64,000 nucleotides of DNA from Caenorhabditis remanei (taxonomy: Eukaryota; Nematoda; Chromadorea; Rhabditida; Rhabditidae), in NCBI RefSeq assembly GCF_010183535.1, contig NC_071332.1:3038001-3102000 (forward strand), given 5' to 3'. A model generated the notes under the pieces. It made no database searches and was not told the DNA's origin. It saw nothing but the letters and a program-made list of their open reading frames with translations. Position numbers and translations under genes: made by a program. How positions within the stretch are numbered: the stretch's first letter is position 1; every line of letters starts with the position of its first letter. Below are positions 1 through 12,700 of the stretch, piece after piece.

Positions 1-296
1 ACCGTCTCGTTTCTAAACGTCCCGATTTTGAGGAGCCTGTTATGGTATTCCATAATTTGATACGGTTTTCTGCAGAGTCTAAAACTACAAAGCCTATTTA
101 TGCGTTTCTGTCCAAGACTCTCATACGCCAAACAATACGAATTCAGAAAACTTTTATTTACGCTCCATAGCTTTTGACAAATAATATTCATAATATGTGT
201 GTTTCTAAAAAAGATATGAAGATTGGAATGGTAATGATTATGGGGGAATGTATAGTTACAATATATTAAAATAAATTACAATAATTACAAGTAGAC
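1..296. other. Intergenic, 3' flank of the SulP gene
   Basis: No coding potential is supported here. The first 40 bases contain degenerate GTCTCGTTTCTAAACGTCC-type sequence like the repeat seen at 6650-7110. TTTATT at about 153-158, read on the minus strand as AATAAA, could serve as poly(A) signal for the SulP gene that ends at 297. Confidence 0.4.
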
Positions 297-3200
297 CTAA
301 ACACTTTGCTGTTGTACAATCGATAGAATGCACCGATCAATTGATGCAAAGAACGTGGAGGATGGGACAACCGAACAAAAGTTCTCATCATTACAGAGAA
401 CTGACAACACCGCTTCAGGTAGGCCACAGTAGAACACTTGGACTCCACAATTTTGAGCATCCCGGTACACGTCACGCAGAGCATCCACACCCATTGAATC
501 CACGTATCCAATCGGGGCTCCATCCAGGATTAGAGTCTTCCCATCGATCAACGTCTCTCCTTCGGGCACCCGTCCAATAGATTCAGCCATTTTATCCAGG
601 AACAAAGTGACATTGGCAAAGTGAATCGCCCCTCCGAATCTCACAATCTCGACGCCTTCTGGAAGATTCTGACGTGGAGTTTCATCGTGCAACACTTCCG
701 TCGAAAACGTTGGCCATTGTTGGCGGAGAACCAGTGTGAAGAGAGAGGAGACGAGAGAGATGACCAAGCCAGTGGTGACATCGGTGAAGATGGTCGAGAG
801 GCATGCGACTAGCCAGATTGTCTAAAAATGGAATCACTGATAAGAAGGAAAGGGTCAGGAATGGAAGACATAAATATTTTCCAGTTGATGCATGTGTTGA
901 TTTTTAGAAAGAGAAGCGGAAGGGCGGTTTGAACTTTGGTCTAAAGGAATGAGCCGGAAGTGCAGAGTCTTAGAGAAGGTGGCCTAGAAAACGATGGCCT
1001 AGTTTCTAATAATGGCGGACTAGAAAACTAGGGCCTAGATCAGAATGGATAACTTTGGGCTTCCAAGGCATCACCTTGATCGGTCGGTGGCAAAACTTTT
1101 TAGAAATTGGTGATTTCTAGTGAATTTCGATTAAAAATTCTCAAAAAATGTAAGATTTTCAGCGTTTTTTGACTAAAAATCGCTAATTTTTCATTCAAAT
1201 CAGGGGATTTCTCGTGAATTTCGATCGAAAATTCTCAAAAAATGTAAGATTTTCAGCGGAAAATCGTTCATTTTCCATTTTTCCGTTTCACTTTGGTTGA
1301 AAAAACCCGATTTTCAGAGTTTTTCGGCTCATTTTTTATTCAAAACATGTGAATTCTTGTGAATTTCAATAAAACATTCTGAAAAATTAAGGATTTTCAG
1401 CGTTTTCTGACTGAAAATCGCTTATTTTCCATTTTTTCCGTTGCATTTTGGTTGAAAAAACCCGATTTTTAGAGTTTTTCGGCTCTTTTTCAATTTAAAA
1501 AAGATGATTTCTGGTAGATTTCGAACAAAAATTCTCAACAAGCAAGGGTTTTCAGCGATTTTTGACTGATAATGGCTCATTTTTTATTCAAAACATGTGA
1601 ATTCTCGTAAATTTCGATCCCGAGATGATGTGCGAAGTTTTTCACGCCAATAGCCTAACTGTTAGAATACACCTACCTACCGTGGTGGCCTAACTTTCCT
1701 AGATTGTGGCCTAACATTCCCAGAAAACTCACAAAATCATATTTGCTAATCCTGTACAACCTCGGCAACTCCTTCACGTGCATGAACAGACTCTTCAAGC
1801 TGACTATTACGATACACGCCAGAATACACATTGGCAGTGGCTCCAAAAATGGTCCAAATATCAGAATGACGGTGAGCAGCAGCAGTGACGAGAATATGGT
1901 ATACAACTGAGTGTTGGCACCAGACATCTCACAAACCGACGATCGGGATAGCGATGCTCCGACCGGGTAGACAGGGAAGAACGAGGAGATCGCACTGGCG
2001 AGCCCGATGGCGTAGAGCTCCTGCGTGGCGTCCGTTTTGTACTTGTGCTTCTTGGCGAACAGTTTACCCATGGACATTACAAACATGTAGCAGACGATTG
2101 CGATGGGAATGGCGTCTTGGACAAGAGCAGGGAGGAAGTGAAGCTGTGGAAGAGACGGGGACGGGAAGCCACGTGGGATTTCGTGTACTGTCTTGATATG
2201 GTAAGAGGTGTCCAGGTCGAAAATCATGGAGATTATGACACCAAAGATGACAAGGATTAGCTCGAGAGGTGGTGGGATGGGGGACACTTTCTTGACAATC
2301 GGATTAATAAAAGTCCTTCCAAGATCCAAGAAGAGTATTCCGAAGATGGAAATCCCGAGGGCCACATAGTTGACACTTCCCAACGACCAAAACATATCTC
2401 GATACATTCTCACAATCATTCCGATCCCCTCATGACGTGGCAACTTGACACCTAGGACCTTATTCAATTGAGAAGTGAACACATGGACCGCGGCGCCAGT
2501 GGTGAATCCAGAGACCAGTGGGTCCGAGAGGTAAGTGGTGAGGAATCCAAGGCGCGATACTCCCATTATGATTTGAACGACGCCGACGAGCAGGGTGAGA
2601 GCGCTGGTGTAGACGAGTGGGTCGATGTATTCTCCGAGGGGGTAGTATTCATCTGGGACGACGGTGGAGGTGTTGGCGATGACGAGGCGTTCGGGCGCGT
2701 TGCGGAGGCGAGACGCACCCACCATCATAGACGCAACGGCGAAGACACCTAGAATGTTTGTTTTTAGAAACTTGAAGGTAGGTGAAAGTTGGGTTTATGG
2801 GGATTCTGAATATGTTTTCAAAATTTGAATAGCGTCGAAATAAAGCGAGTTATGCAGCACAGAATGGTCAGAGCTGCCAGTCGCGCCTTTCAAACGATCT
2901 ATAAATTCGGTCATAGGTACTTCCGACTACGGGGAGTCCATTTTTGCAATCAAAATGGGCTAAATGCTTCTGTGATCCGAGCTGTGATCCCTCAAACTCC
3001 CATACGTTTGAAAAAGGTGAAGACCTTTGCGCACACTATTCGCCGACTTCCAATTCCATGTGAAAAAGCTTAAAGTTTGAGAGTTTATAACTCGGCTCGC
3101 AAGGACATTTAGTCGGTTTTGATTGCATGAATGGACTCCCCGTAGTCGAAAGTACCTATGACCAAATTTATAGATTGTTTGAAAGCCGCCAGATTCAGAA

Positions 3201-4426
3201 TCCTCCCTCACGACGTCAACTCGGATCCCACTCACCAATCGAAATATGTCTTGCTGTGCCGAAGAACATATAAATAGTGCTAGCAAAAAACGACGAGTAC
3301 ATCCCATACACCGGGTCAACACCAGCCAAACTAGCATACGCCATTCCTTGTGGGACATGCATGATGCCGACAGTCAGCCCGGCAATCACGTCGCCACTGA
3401 AGTGCTCTTTCCATTTGTAGTTGGGAAGCCATTCGAGAATCGGAATGTATTGTTGAAGTTTCTTCCGGATTGGGGAGATCGGTTTGGTGTCCTTGTCAGT
3501 GTGGATGGTAGTGGTGCAGGGTTGGTAGACCTGGAAGAATGGGTTTTTTTGATGGGCACAAACGGCTTACAAAGTTTGGACCATTGTAGAGGAGGCCTTC
3601 CCTAGTTAGTTCTAAAACTTCTGAGTTCTAAACGAAACAAATGCCACAGGAGGAGTTTGCTTAAATACAACAAAGTTATCTGAAGCTCCGCTTATCAAAA
3701 GAGGCGGAGCTTCGAATGTCAACTCTTTAATTCACCAAGAACTATTTCAAATTGATCAGCAAGAATATTTCAAAAATTGTTGGAGCACGTTTGTACCGTC
3801 TCAGAAAACTAAAACTTACCAGCTTTAACAAATTATTTATACATATATCACTAGTAAGCTGACGTCGTGGGGATTCCGAATCTGTATTCGAATTTTGTCT
3901 GACCTTTCCATGAAGCCATGCACCTCGGATAGTATTGAACCTACAGAAAATCTGAGAACAAATACAGAATCCCCATGATTTCAGCTTTCTAGTCAAACCA
4001 ACTAATAAAAATTTAATTTTAGATTCATGTATATAATGGGGGTTGTTCAGGTAAAAGTGTATTTTAATACATTTTTCCCCTTTTTGCAATTTTTTGACAC
4101 GCTTATGTAGAAAAAATGTGAAAAAAGGGGGAGAAATGTATAAAAATGGGGAAAAATATGTAAAAGAAATACATTTTTCACAGTTATAGGGTAAAGGTAA
4201 GGTAATAAGGTAAAATATGCATCAAAAAACATCTTTACATGACCTGAATAAGCCCATTAAAAAAACTTCCGTGAATCATCGGATAAATTCTCGGATAGTT
4301 TTGAACCTACAGAAAATCTGCGTGATTTCAGCTTTTTAGTCATACCAATTTCAAGAAAAATAATTCAAATTTGTATAGTTTTTCCTACTTTTTCAGTTAA
4401 AAACCCGAATCACTCACCTCCCGCAT
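297..4426 (-). CDS. SLC26/SulP family anion transporter with C-terminal STAS domain
   Basis: Exons on the minus strand: 4418-4426 (start uncertain), 3236-3530, 1733-2748 and 297-821. They join in frame to about 614 aa. The early part carries the SulP signature FSGDVIAGLTVG, then HVPQGMAYASLAG and VYGMYSSFF, followed by a long multi-span region (about residues 100-440). The last exon (441-614) is a STAS domain, including DGAPIGYVDSMGVDAL. SLC26 proteins move sulfate, chloride, bicarbonate or oxalate across plasma membranes, and STAS is their cytosolic regulatory domain. The substrate cannot be read from sequence. The simplest start is the ATG at 4426 (MREVYQPC). An alternative uses the whole exon 4418-4509 in another frame, an acidic N-terminus (about IIVAEDEDDSSEK), and a 17-nt microexon at 3924-3940. 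The C. elegans homologues are the sulp genes; I cannot say which one this is. Confidence 0.88.
960..1640. repeat. Degenerate tandem repeats in SulP intron 3
   Basis: From about 1090 to 1625 the intron contains four to five copies of a unit around GTGAATTTCGAT then AAAATTCTCAAAAAATGTAAGATTTTCAGCG, spaced about 115-190 bp apart. Between 980 and 1050 there is a shorter run of GGCCTAGAAAA-like words. No coding frame runs through it. Confidence 0.6.
2870..3195. repeat. Inverted repeat in SulP intron 2
   Basis: The left arm contains CAAACGATCTATAAATTCGG, then TCATAGGTACTTCCGACTAC and GGGGAGTCCATT. It is answered by an inverted copy at about 3075-3190 (AATGGACTCCCC, GTAGTCGAAAGTACCTATGA). A third, single copy lies at about 49880-50015. 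It is probably a foldback MITE. Confidence 0.65.
4030..4260. repeat. Imperfect terminal-inverted-repeat segment
   Basis: The segment runs from GGGGGTTGTTCAGGTAAAAG to TTTACATGACCTGAATAAGC. The ends are imperfect inverted repeats around an A/T-rich centre. It lies in the SulP 5' intron. Nearby, an intronic stretch (3929-3960) is partly duplicated at 4290-4330. Confidence 0.4.
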
Positions 4427-4509
4427 CGTGCAACCTTCTATATAATTTCTCACTCGAGTCGTCCTCGTCCTCTGCCACAATAATCCGTGGTTGTTTCGAA
4501 TTCAAAAAT

Positions 4510-6297
4510 CTAAATAATATTCAAATATATGCATGAAAGAATGAGAACATGAAAAGTCGTCAAGTACAAGTGATCAATGGTAATGTTCTATTTTTATACT
4601 TGACATTCATTCCCCAGTCGCCCCCCTCCTCCCCCGATTTCTTTTTTTCTTTGATAAAAAAGGAAACGCAATGTATTCATATGAACAAACATTTGAACAT
4701 TTGTGTTTTATCAATTGTTGTATCGCCGAAAGGAAAATAAGAAAATATAAAAATCTCTTCTAAAGAAAGAAACTCACTTGATTATATGTCTATATGTGTC
4801 CGTGGGCGTCTTGGTTTCCCTCTGCTCACCGATCATTCTTGTTTTTCAATTCTTTTTCCTCCGCCTCCCACTAATTACAGCCTGGACATGCCTCGAGATT
4901 TATATTAAAAGTTGTTGGTGGAAGCAGAAGCAAAATCGCAAGGGAGCACAATTGCATACGCATTTGACAATAATAACAGAAGGGGTGGGGAGAGACAATG
5001 TAAACAAGAGAGATTTAGAGAGGCAGAGGAAAAGGGTGCGCGGAGGAATTGATGAATGACAATGAAAAGGGGGGACAGAAGTGTTGTAATGTGGAGAAGG
5101 GTGACCTATATGATTTTCATGCAGAGACAGTAGAGAGTCACACTTGTAACGGGCTCGACCACAGTACAAAAGTTTAAAAATTTGAATGTTTTCGAAATTT
5201 TTTTGATTTTGCTGCGACAAAGTCGAAATGTGGTTAAATATCGAAAAAACCCAAGCGTACATAGAATTTTTGACTATTTCTGATAAAAATTTCAAAAATT
5301 AAAAAAATGTTGTGAAAAAATTGTGCACATTTTTGACTCCGGGCCGGGCCAACCAACTTCTTCACCACCCCAAGCCGATATTTTGTAAGTCTGGAGAGAA
5401 TGAAAAAGAGATTGAGATTGGCTTTGTAACGCTTTACAAGGGTTATACTCGATCGGAAGGTTCATGCGAATTTCATGCGAACTATACAGTCTCCTTGAAA
5501 CCAATTGCTTGCCGGGACCATTCGAGATGATGATCCACTCGACGGTGATACGATTGTTGTTGGTACCCTCCAGCCCTAAAAATAAATAAAATTTTCTGAA
5601 TATTGCAAAATACCAAAATTGTGAAGTTTCTCGATTTATACACGCAACAAAAATCGACAATTCTTAACGTTGTGAAACCCTTCGTCATTCTTAACAGCAG
5701 ATATGTGCGAAATTAAGACGGAAGTAAGACGTAAAGGATATTATTGAAAACAGTATAAAACTGACAGAAATATGTAATACCAAGTAAATTAGTTGTATTG
5801 AAGGCATAACTACCATTCGAGCATAAAAATCCTACTCATCTGTCACCAGTGGACCTGGAACAGTCTCCGATTCCGATTTCCGTATGTTTTAAGGCATACC
5901 AATTTCATTCTTAAAATTTTAAGTGATTAGTAAGACCAGTTGGGTCAAGTGGTGATCAGTTTTGTCCTTTTAATTATCCGAACTCCCGATGATTTTATAA
6001 CATGATCTGATATTAACTAAGCATATTTTGTAAAACTGTAAAACACTTTAGGTTCCCTCGAGAATTAAAAGCTCAATGACCATCATCCTCATATCAAAAG
6101 TTATCAATCAAGATTTCTGATGCTGTTTTCAAAGAGTCCCCATCTAAAATTAGTACTCTCGTAGACAGCAGTAGTCACAAGCTCCCCGAGAGGCGTCATA
6201 TCATAATTATCCATTTCTTGTTGTCTCTGTCTCTCCTGATATCTCATTAGTCATGTAAGCACACCTTCTTCTTTTTCCTTTTTTCGAATTTTCGGAA
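4510..6297. other. Intergenic region between divergent SulP and chemoreceptor genes
   Basis: It probably holds both promoters. A coding-like minus-strand stretch (about 5420-5560, containing GTNNNRITVEWIIISNGPG) follows an acceptor-like TTTTTAG. It has no assignable partners, so I do not call it a gene. A family D repeat lies at about 5710-5900. Confidence 0.4.
5710..5900. repeat. Family D MITE-like repeat, partial
   Basis: It contains GACGGAAGTAAGACG, TTAGTTGTATTGAAGGCATA, TTCGAGCATAAAAATCC and a CACCAGTGGACC core. The same words recur at 8040-8385, 43790-43905 and 50570-51060. Confidence 0.55.
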
Positions 6298-9200
6298 ATG
6301 AGCTCTCAAGGTAAGTGGTTTGTCTCTATTTCCTCTGCTATATAGTTTTAGGATAACTAATTAATTAATTTCAGATTTAAATGGTCCATCAGTCGAAGTT
6401 GCCACCACCACTGCCATGTTAGCATGGTGGAATAACGTGGTGGCGTGTGCACTTTGCTCAGTGTTGAGTTTAATCGCAAGTTATATAATAGTACGTGCGA
6501 AATCGATACCGAGAGGGGTGAGGATATGTTATGTGCTCTTCAAACTTGTGGAGGTTGGATTTAATGCACTCTTTGTGGTTGCGTGCCCGGTGAGTTGGAT
6601 AACAGAGAAAATCAGACCTGGTACGAATTTGTACCGTTCTCTTGACTGTAAAATGTCGTGGTTTTGAAATGTCCCGAAGCCGAGACAACTCAAAATTTCA
6701 AAACCAAAGACGTTTAGAAACTAAACAAAGGAAATAGATCCTGTTGGTTTTGAAATGTCCGGGTTTCGAAATAGCTTAGTTCTGGCTCCAGGACGTATTG
6801 GAACCGCGAATTTGCCGAATCTTACGTTTCGAAGTGTCTCGGTTTTGAAACGTCTCGTTTTGAGGAATCAAGATTCTCACCCTTTGGTGTCAAAATTTAT
6901 TGAAAAAAACGGGTCATTTCAAAACTGGGAGCAGAACCAAAACGTTGTAAAGCTTAACGTTTTCTCGGTTTTAAAGTGTCTCGGTTTTGAAACGCCCGGT
7001 TTTGAAACGTTTTGTAACGATACAATCGTTTCTTAAGGCTTCAAGTGCGCAACTTAGAGCGCATTTACACAAAGCTATACTTTTACTCCAGTTTCAAAAT
7101 GTACCGGTTTCAAAAAGTGTTGAAATAGAACAAGCGCTCTGTCGGCGTTTCAAATTTGTTCTCCATGGAGCGCATTTCCTTTCTTTTTGCAGATCTTCGT
7201 GGCCATCGAAACTTCCATCGATTTCGAGGGTCTAATGATTGTCAATGCCGGTATCATGCTGCCATCAACGCTCGCTATGATATGCCTAATGCTCTCCATC
7301 GTTCTCCTGACACAACTCATTTTTGTGTCTCCAATCGTGTATTGGATACGGTATCTGCAGATTTGTCGGTAAGATTTTCTTGTTATTATTGACAAAATTT
7401 GTGTGTTTTGATAATAATCACCGAAATTCTAAATTCCGAATTATAAATTCAAAAACAAACTACTATAGTTTTTTTTTCATTCTCACTTTTTGTTTTTCAA
7501 AACAACAGCTATAGCACATAACAAACAAAATAACTTGTCCACCGGGACTACACGGTTATCAATAGAGCGTACTTTCAGAAAAGGGATCCACCCACCACAT
7601 GTGATATCTGTCATTTTCCTCAACATAATTCTGCTCCTACTCTCTGCAGGTGTCTTATGCTACGCCTCGAGTCCAACCATTGAGGATGTCATATATTTGA
7701 GCGGGATTGCTGTTAATTATGTTGGACATGAAACAGTGTTCCTCGTATTATCTTATGATGTAATTTAAGACGAGATTCTGAAAATCCGAACCCCCTTCTT
7801 TTCTTTTTCAGAAAAGTGGAACATCAATCACAGCATTTATCTCAAGTGGCACTTACCTCTTCATCTTGGTATTCTCTGTGGTGATAATGGGTTTCAGTCA
7901 TTTGAGAATCAACACTCGAATTAATTCGAACACGACGATGAGTGAGAATTTGAAGAAGATGCAAGTTCGAGCCAATCAGATTTTGACGTCACAAGTGAGT
8001 CAGGGAGTTTAAGGTTTGCTTGTGCGGGGGTAAAGAAGAAAGTAAAACGGAAGTGAAATTACTTTCGATATTATGAAACTGACGACAATAAAACAAAGTT
8101 AATTAGTTGTATTGATACTATAATTACTCTTCGAGCATAAAAAATCCATTATCTGGTACCAATTGACTTGTAAAACCCTCCATTTCTTACTTCAGACTTC
8201 CGTGTATCAAATTCAGCTGCTTTTTCAAGTCCACTGGTACAGATAAGTAAAATTTTGGGATTTTTTATGCTTAAAGGGTAGTTGTATGTACATTCAATAG
8301 AACTGATTAACTTTGTTGCCATACTGTATAAAATAACTTTAATTCTTCCGTCTTTACGTCCGCACAGCTCTGTCACGACCAAAGTTGAACGGAATGCGGA
8401 TGCGGAATTCCTTCCAAAATCTGATCACGTGTCCGCAAACCGATAATATAAAAATGCGGTCAAATCAAAAACTGAGTTTTATGAGCTGAAAAATATATCG
8501 AAATGTAGACCTCAGCGAGTTCAATGTCTGTGTGTTGCTACGTGTGATCCCGACCCGCGGTACCTTAACGAATATACATCCGGCCACAGATATAGTAGTC
8601 GGATACATAAGGTGCCGCGGCCCGGGACCAAGTGCCAACAAACCGATATTGCCTGGCCAAAGGTTCATTACCGATTTAGCGTTGGTCACTGATACACAAT
8701 ACCGCTCAAAAGTACATTAAGTTCTACCTTTTTTAGTTGAAAATGCCCAACTTTGAGATGGTGTCATAGTAAAACTAACTGTCACACAAAACAACATTTT
8801 ATGGGATCGCACAGATCAAAGGTAGAGCTCCAATTTTGTAGTTGACCACTTTTCTGTACAAACACTTCCTAGAGAGTTATAGCAATTTTAAGTGAACAGC
8901 TCAAAAATCACTCCATTTTGCACTAAAATGGGTCGATTTGAGGGAGAAATTACTTTGACGATACGTAACTTGCTAGGGAGTGTCCGTACAGAAAAGTGGT
9001 CAACTACAAAATTAGAGTTCTACTCTTGGTCTGCTCGATTACAAAAAAAGTTATTTTGTAAGACAGTTAGTTTTACTATAACACACTCTCAAAGTTGGGC
9101 ATTTTCAACTGAAAAAACCAAAACTTAATATACTTTTGAGCGGTACTGTAGAACTCGTCGAGATCTATATTTCGGTAAACTTTTCAGTTCTTAAAACTCA

Positions 9201-9503
9201 TTTTGAAGCGAGTAAGTGTATCTCTATTTTCAGTTCATCATGACCCTAATCTTCATCCAACTTCCCTTCTTCTACTCAGTCCTTGGCCCAATGATCGGAG
9301 TATCCCAGAAGCTCGCCACCTATCTCCTCTCGATTCTCTTTGTCTGGGGACCCGTAGCCAACACTGCAAGTCTCTTCATTTTCAAGACTCATGTTCGTCA
9401 AACCGTTTTCTTTAAGTGTACTCAAGACAACGAATCGACCGTTGTGAATGTAGCGGAGAGATCTGTGATGAAGTCGGATATGAAGATGAGATCTGTTACT
9501 TGA
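6298..9503 (+). CDS. Seven-transmembrane chemoreceptor-like protein
   Basis: Exons: 6298-6310, 6375-6589, 7193-7368, 7579-7759, 7812-7994 and 9234-9503. All phases match, giving 345 aa. Hydrophobic helices are visible in order: WWNNVVACALCSVLSLIAS, ICYVLFKLVEVGFNALFVVA, MLPSTLAMICLMLSIVLLTQ, HVISVIFLNIILLLLSAGVL, YLFILVFSVVIMGF, FIMTLIFIQLPFFYSVLGP and LLSILFVWGPVANTASLFIF. Size and topology match nematode serpentine receptors (sr/str-type chemosensory GPCRs at sensory cilia). I cannot assign the subfamily. The start ATG is followed by a 13-nt first exon, and AATAAA at 9585-9590 is a plausible poly(A) signal. The exon 4 acceptor at 7578 was chosen because it is the only one that keeps the frame. 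Introns 2 and 5 are swollen by repeats. Confidence 0.82.
6650..7185. repeat. TTTTGAAACGTCTCGG-type degenerate repeat cluster in intron 2
   Basis: There are multiple diverged copies of GGTTTTGAAACGTCTCGG-like sequence. They end in a segment with GCGCTCTGTCGGC and CTCCATGGAGCGCATTTCCT immediately before the exon 3 acceptor. A related segment occurs at 10605-10760. Confidence 0.6.
8040..8385. repeat. Family D palindromic MITE-like element
   Basis: The left half (GGAAGTGAAATTACTTTC, AAGTTAATTAGTTGTATTGA, TTCGAGCATAAAAAATCC) is mirrored by the right half (GGATTTTTTATGCTTAAAG, AACTGATTAACTTTGTTG, TTCTTCCGTC). It lies in intron 5 of the chemoreceptor gene. Confidence 0.65.
8465..8693. repeat. Family B hairpin element, part interrupted by family C
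   Basis: It contains GAGCTGAAAAATATATCGAA, ATGTAGACCTCAGCGAGTTC and GGCCCGGGACC-type family B words. The matching inverted end (AACTCGTCGAGATCTATATT) lies at about 9150-9212, after the family C insertion. Confidence 0.6.
8694..9149. repeat. Family C palindromic element nested in family B
   Basis: The ends ACCGCTCAAAAGTACATTAA and TTAATATACTTTTGAGCGGT are inverted copies. Inside, AATTTTGTAGTTGACCACTT pairs with AAGTGGTCAACTACAAAATT, and CTAGAGAGTTATAGC with GTAACTTGCTAGGGAG. No transposase is seen, so it looks like a non-autonomous foldback element. Confidence 0.7.
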
Positions 9504-9719
9504 AGACATTTTTTTACATTTTTATTCTGGATATAATATTTTTTGTTGTAAAAATAGTATAATAAGTACATAAATATTATATATAATAAACCTTTTTGAA
9601 TAATTAGAAATTAGAGATCGGGCAGTTAGGAAAAATAGAAAGTGTGGGGGAGTGGTGAAAGAATCACAAGAATAAGAAGGAATTTAAAAAAAAGAAGCCG
9701 ATTAGTGAAAAAAAAAACT

Positions 9720-12700
9720 TTATGAAAGCGCTCCCTTATGATTCAGGAACTCCATGAGCGTCTCGATTTCCAGATTGATGTTCGCTGTGGCACGACGGAT
9801 GCGTTGAGCGATTTCATCAGTCTCACAGTCGTCGAACGAGCGGCCACAGAATGAGGCGACCATTGCTTGCGCTTGTGCGTCCTCGCTGGAATTTTAATTA
9901 GTCTTTAATTAGAGTGATTAGTAGTTGTTATGTTTGTTTAGTTGAGTTTGTTAAAAAAGGCTCATGCATAGAGAGTGTTAGAATTGAAAGACGGTAATTT
10001 CAGAAAATTAGTTACAGTTTTCCAAAAACTGTATAACTAGTCTTGTAGATCAAATCTAGCCTGAGATTTGAGATATGACGCTTTAAAGCTAAACAGTGAG
10101 GTAGCGAGAGAATGGGAGACGCAGAGAAGCTAGACACCATCCTCTTTTTGCACACTCTCTCGCTGCCCAACTTTGAAGGCGTATAGATCAAAAACAGGAG
10201 ACGCTATCAAAAAGTTGTCAACTACAAAAATATAGAGGCAAATGTGATAAATATTTTTGTAGTTAACAACTTTTTGATAGCTATTCACGTTCTTGAGATA
10301 TGCACCTTCAAAGCCAGGCGCTTAAAGCGACGAGAGGGAGAGAGACGCAGAGAAACGAGAGTGTCTACTTTCTCTGCGTCTCCTGGTGTGATAAACTTTA
10401 CTAAAAGCGTCATATCTCAAGAACGTGAATAGCTATCAAAAAGTTGTCGACTACAAAAATGAAGATCTGGGTATGATCCATGCTTCTGCAATTCTAGAAT
10501 TCCTGAAATTTGGAAATCTGAGAAAAATTTACTCGTTTTTACAACATATAGTTATTTCAGTGCAATTAACAGAGGGTTAGCAACATTCGCATTAGAATAT
10601 GTACAAGACGTCTCGGTTTTGAAACGTTTCGAAACGATGCAATATTTTGTTATAACTTCAAGTGCGCTCTGCTAGACTTAGACGAATTCGCCGATAGAGT
10701 GCGCTCTGTCGGCCAATCAAAATTTTCCTCCATGGAGCGCATTTGCTTTCTTTTCCAGAAAATTTCATGTGTGCTCTAAGCACAATACAGTATCCATTCT
10801 TACTAATAGCACGGCATGCTTCTTACAACCGGGCTCTACCGAAACCTAAGAGAAAAAGAGACATTTTTCAAAGACTTTTCGGTGAAGCGCAGTTGTAAGA
10901 ATTGTGAAATAATTTTCTACGGAAAGATAGCGAAAGCGAGATGCGGGAGAGGCTACCTGGCAACTGACACATGAGACCCGGCCTTCTTTCCGCCATCCGA
11001 CGACGACGATCTCAACAGTTTATCCCTCAGCTCGTGCAAATCAATGAAGCTTCGTCGCTTCGACGGAGTCGATCGGATTTTGTGTGGAGTCGCGGTGAGA
11101 TCCAACTGTTTCAACGCATCATTCAGATCTCCGCATTTTGTGCGTAGATCAGAGAAGTGGAGGATCGTATCTTTGACGATTTCATGGATTTCTGCCACCC
11201 AGAATTTCATTGAGAGACCCAGAGCTCGACGACATTCGTTGATGAAGAGCTGCGACTGGGCGACCGCCTGGAAATTAGAGATATTTATAAAATTATTAGC
11301 TGAAAATGCGTTGTTCAAAATTTTTGCAAAAATTTCTTTCGATACAGCGCCGTACCTAAGAACAAAACTTTACAATAGACTTTTTGATTGAAAAAAGAGA
11401 GGGGCGGAGCTTAAAGATCCTAAAATTAACCAAATTTTCGAAAAATTTGAGGAAAAACACGCTGAAAATCTTTATTTTTAATGACTTGGCACGGTGACAG
11501 GAGGCTCCGCCCCTTTTCTCAAATTTTACAATTTTCTTGTAGATCAAAACCAGCTCTCCATTTTTGTAGTTGACAACTTTTTGATAGCTGTTCACGTTTT
11601 CGAGATACGAATGGTCAAAGTTTGTCACCTGGAGGAGAGACGCAGAGAAACGAGGGTGTCTCGTTTCTCTGCGTCTCTCTGCGCATCTCTGTCTCACGTG
11701 GCACAGGTCGCCGTTTTTAATGACGCATATCTCAAGAACGGGAATAGCTATCAAAAAGTTGTTAACTACAAAAATGGAGAGCCGGTTTTGATCTACAAAA
11801 CTATATAAATTTCAAAAGTTTTGGACTAGAGAAGAAGCCGAGACGCTCTCTCAAACTTTGGTATTTTTTCAAAAAAAAAAACACGATTTTTTTTCAAAAT
11901 CCCTACCTTATCCAAATGATGATTATTCCAAAGTTGCAAATAATCTCCCTTATGATCTACATGTGGACTCCAATCCATAATTGCACACCAGTCCTTCATC
12001 AGCAGAGGCTCCACCTTAATTCCAGCTTGAAGCATACACAGAATCCCTTGTTTCGTGTACAAATCTCCTCGATTCAAGTGTGGGTACAAGAACTTGACGG
12101 TCATTTTCACATCGACTTTTTTGATCTCCTTGCGGACTTTGCTGAGGAGTAATCCGAGTAATTTGGCGCACGCCTTATTACTCTTACACTCATCTACCAC
12201 CTCACATTTCGGCTCACAATCCTGATGAAAGCACGGGGATTTTGAGACGAAAATCTGGATTTCATGAAGGTCGACGGTGTATTTGGAGATCAAATCGTAG
12301 ATCGCCGCGACCAATTGCTCTTCGACATGAGGCTCCCCTTTTGATTCATGATAGAAATCGCCTCGATAGACATAGTCCTCTCCGATAAGCGTCACAATCA
12401 ACCCAGACGACTCGTGCTTGTGCTCGAGGAAACAGTTCTGGACGTGTTTTGGGACGGAAAATTTCGATGCTCCATTCGTACAGTCTCCGGAACATTTACA
12501 GGCGGCCGAGCAGAAACCGTAGACTGTCCGACACGCGCATTCTTTCTTCACACATTGCTTTTTGCCTTTTGCACATTGACATCCGGAAGTGGGTTTGGCC
12601 ACTTTTGCCAGTTTTTTTGGGGCTTCCTGCAAATTTGGAAAATGTGTTTTTTTGTCAACAAGTTGTGGGTGTGTGTGTTAAATCGTGTGTTTTTGTCAAC

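Noticed and set aside
5292..5660. Minus-strand frame containing GTNNNRITVEWIIISNGPG
   Set aside because: It looks locally coding after a TTTTTAG acceptor, but no donor, partner exon or family could be found, so it was left as a note in the intergenic entry.
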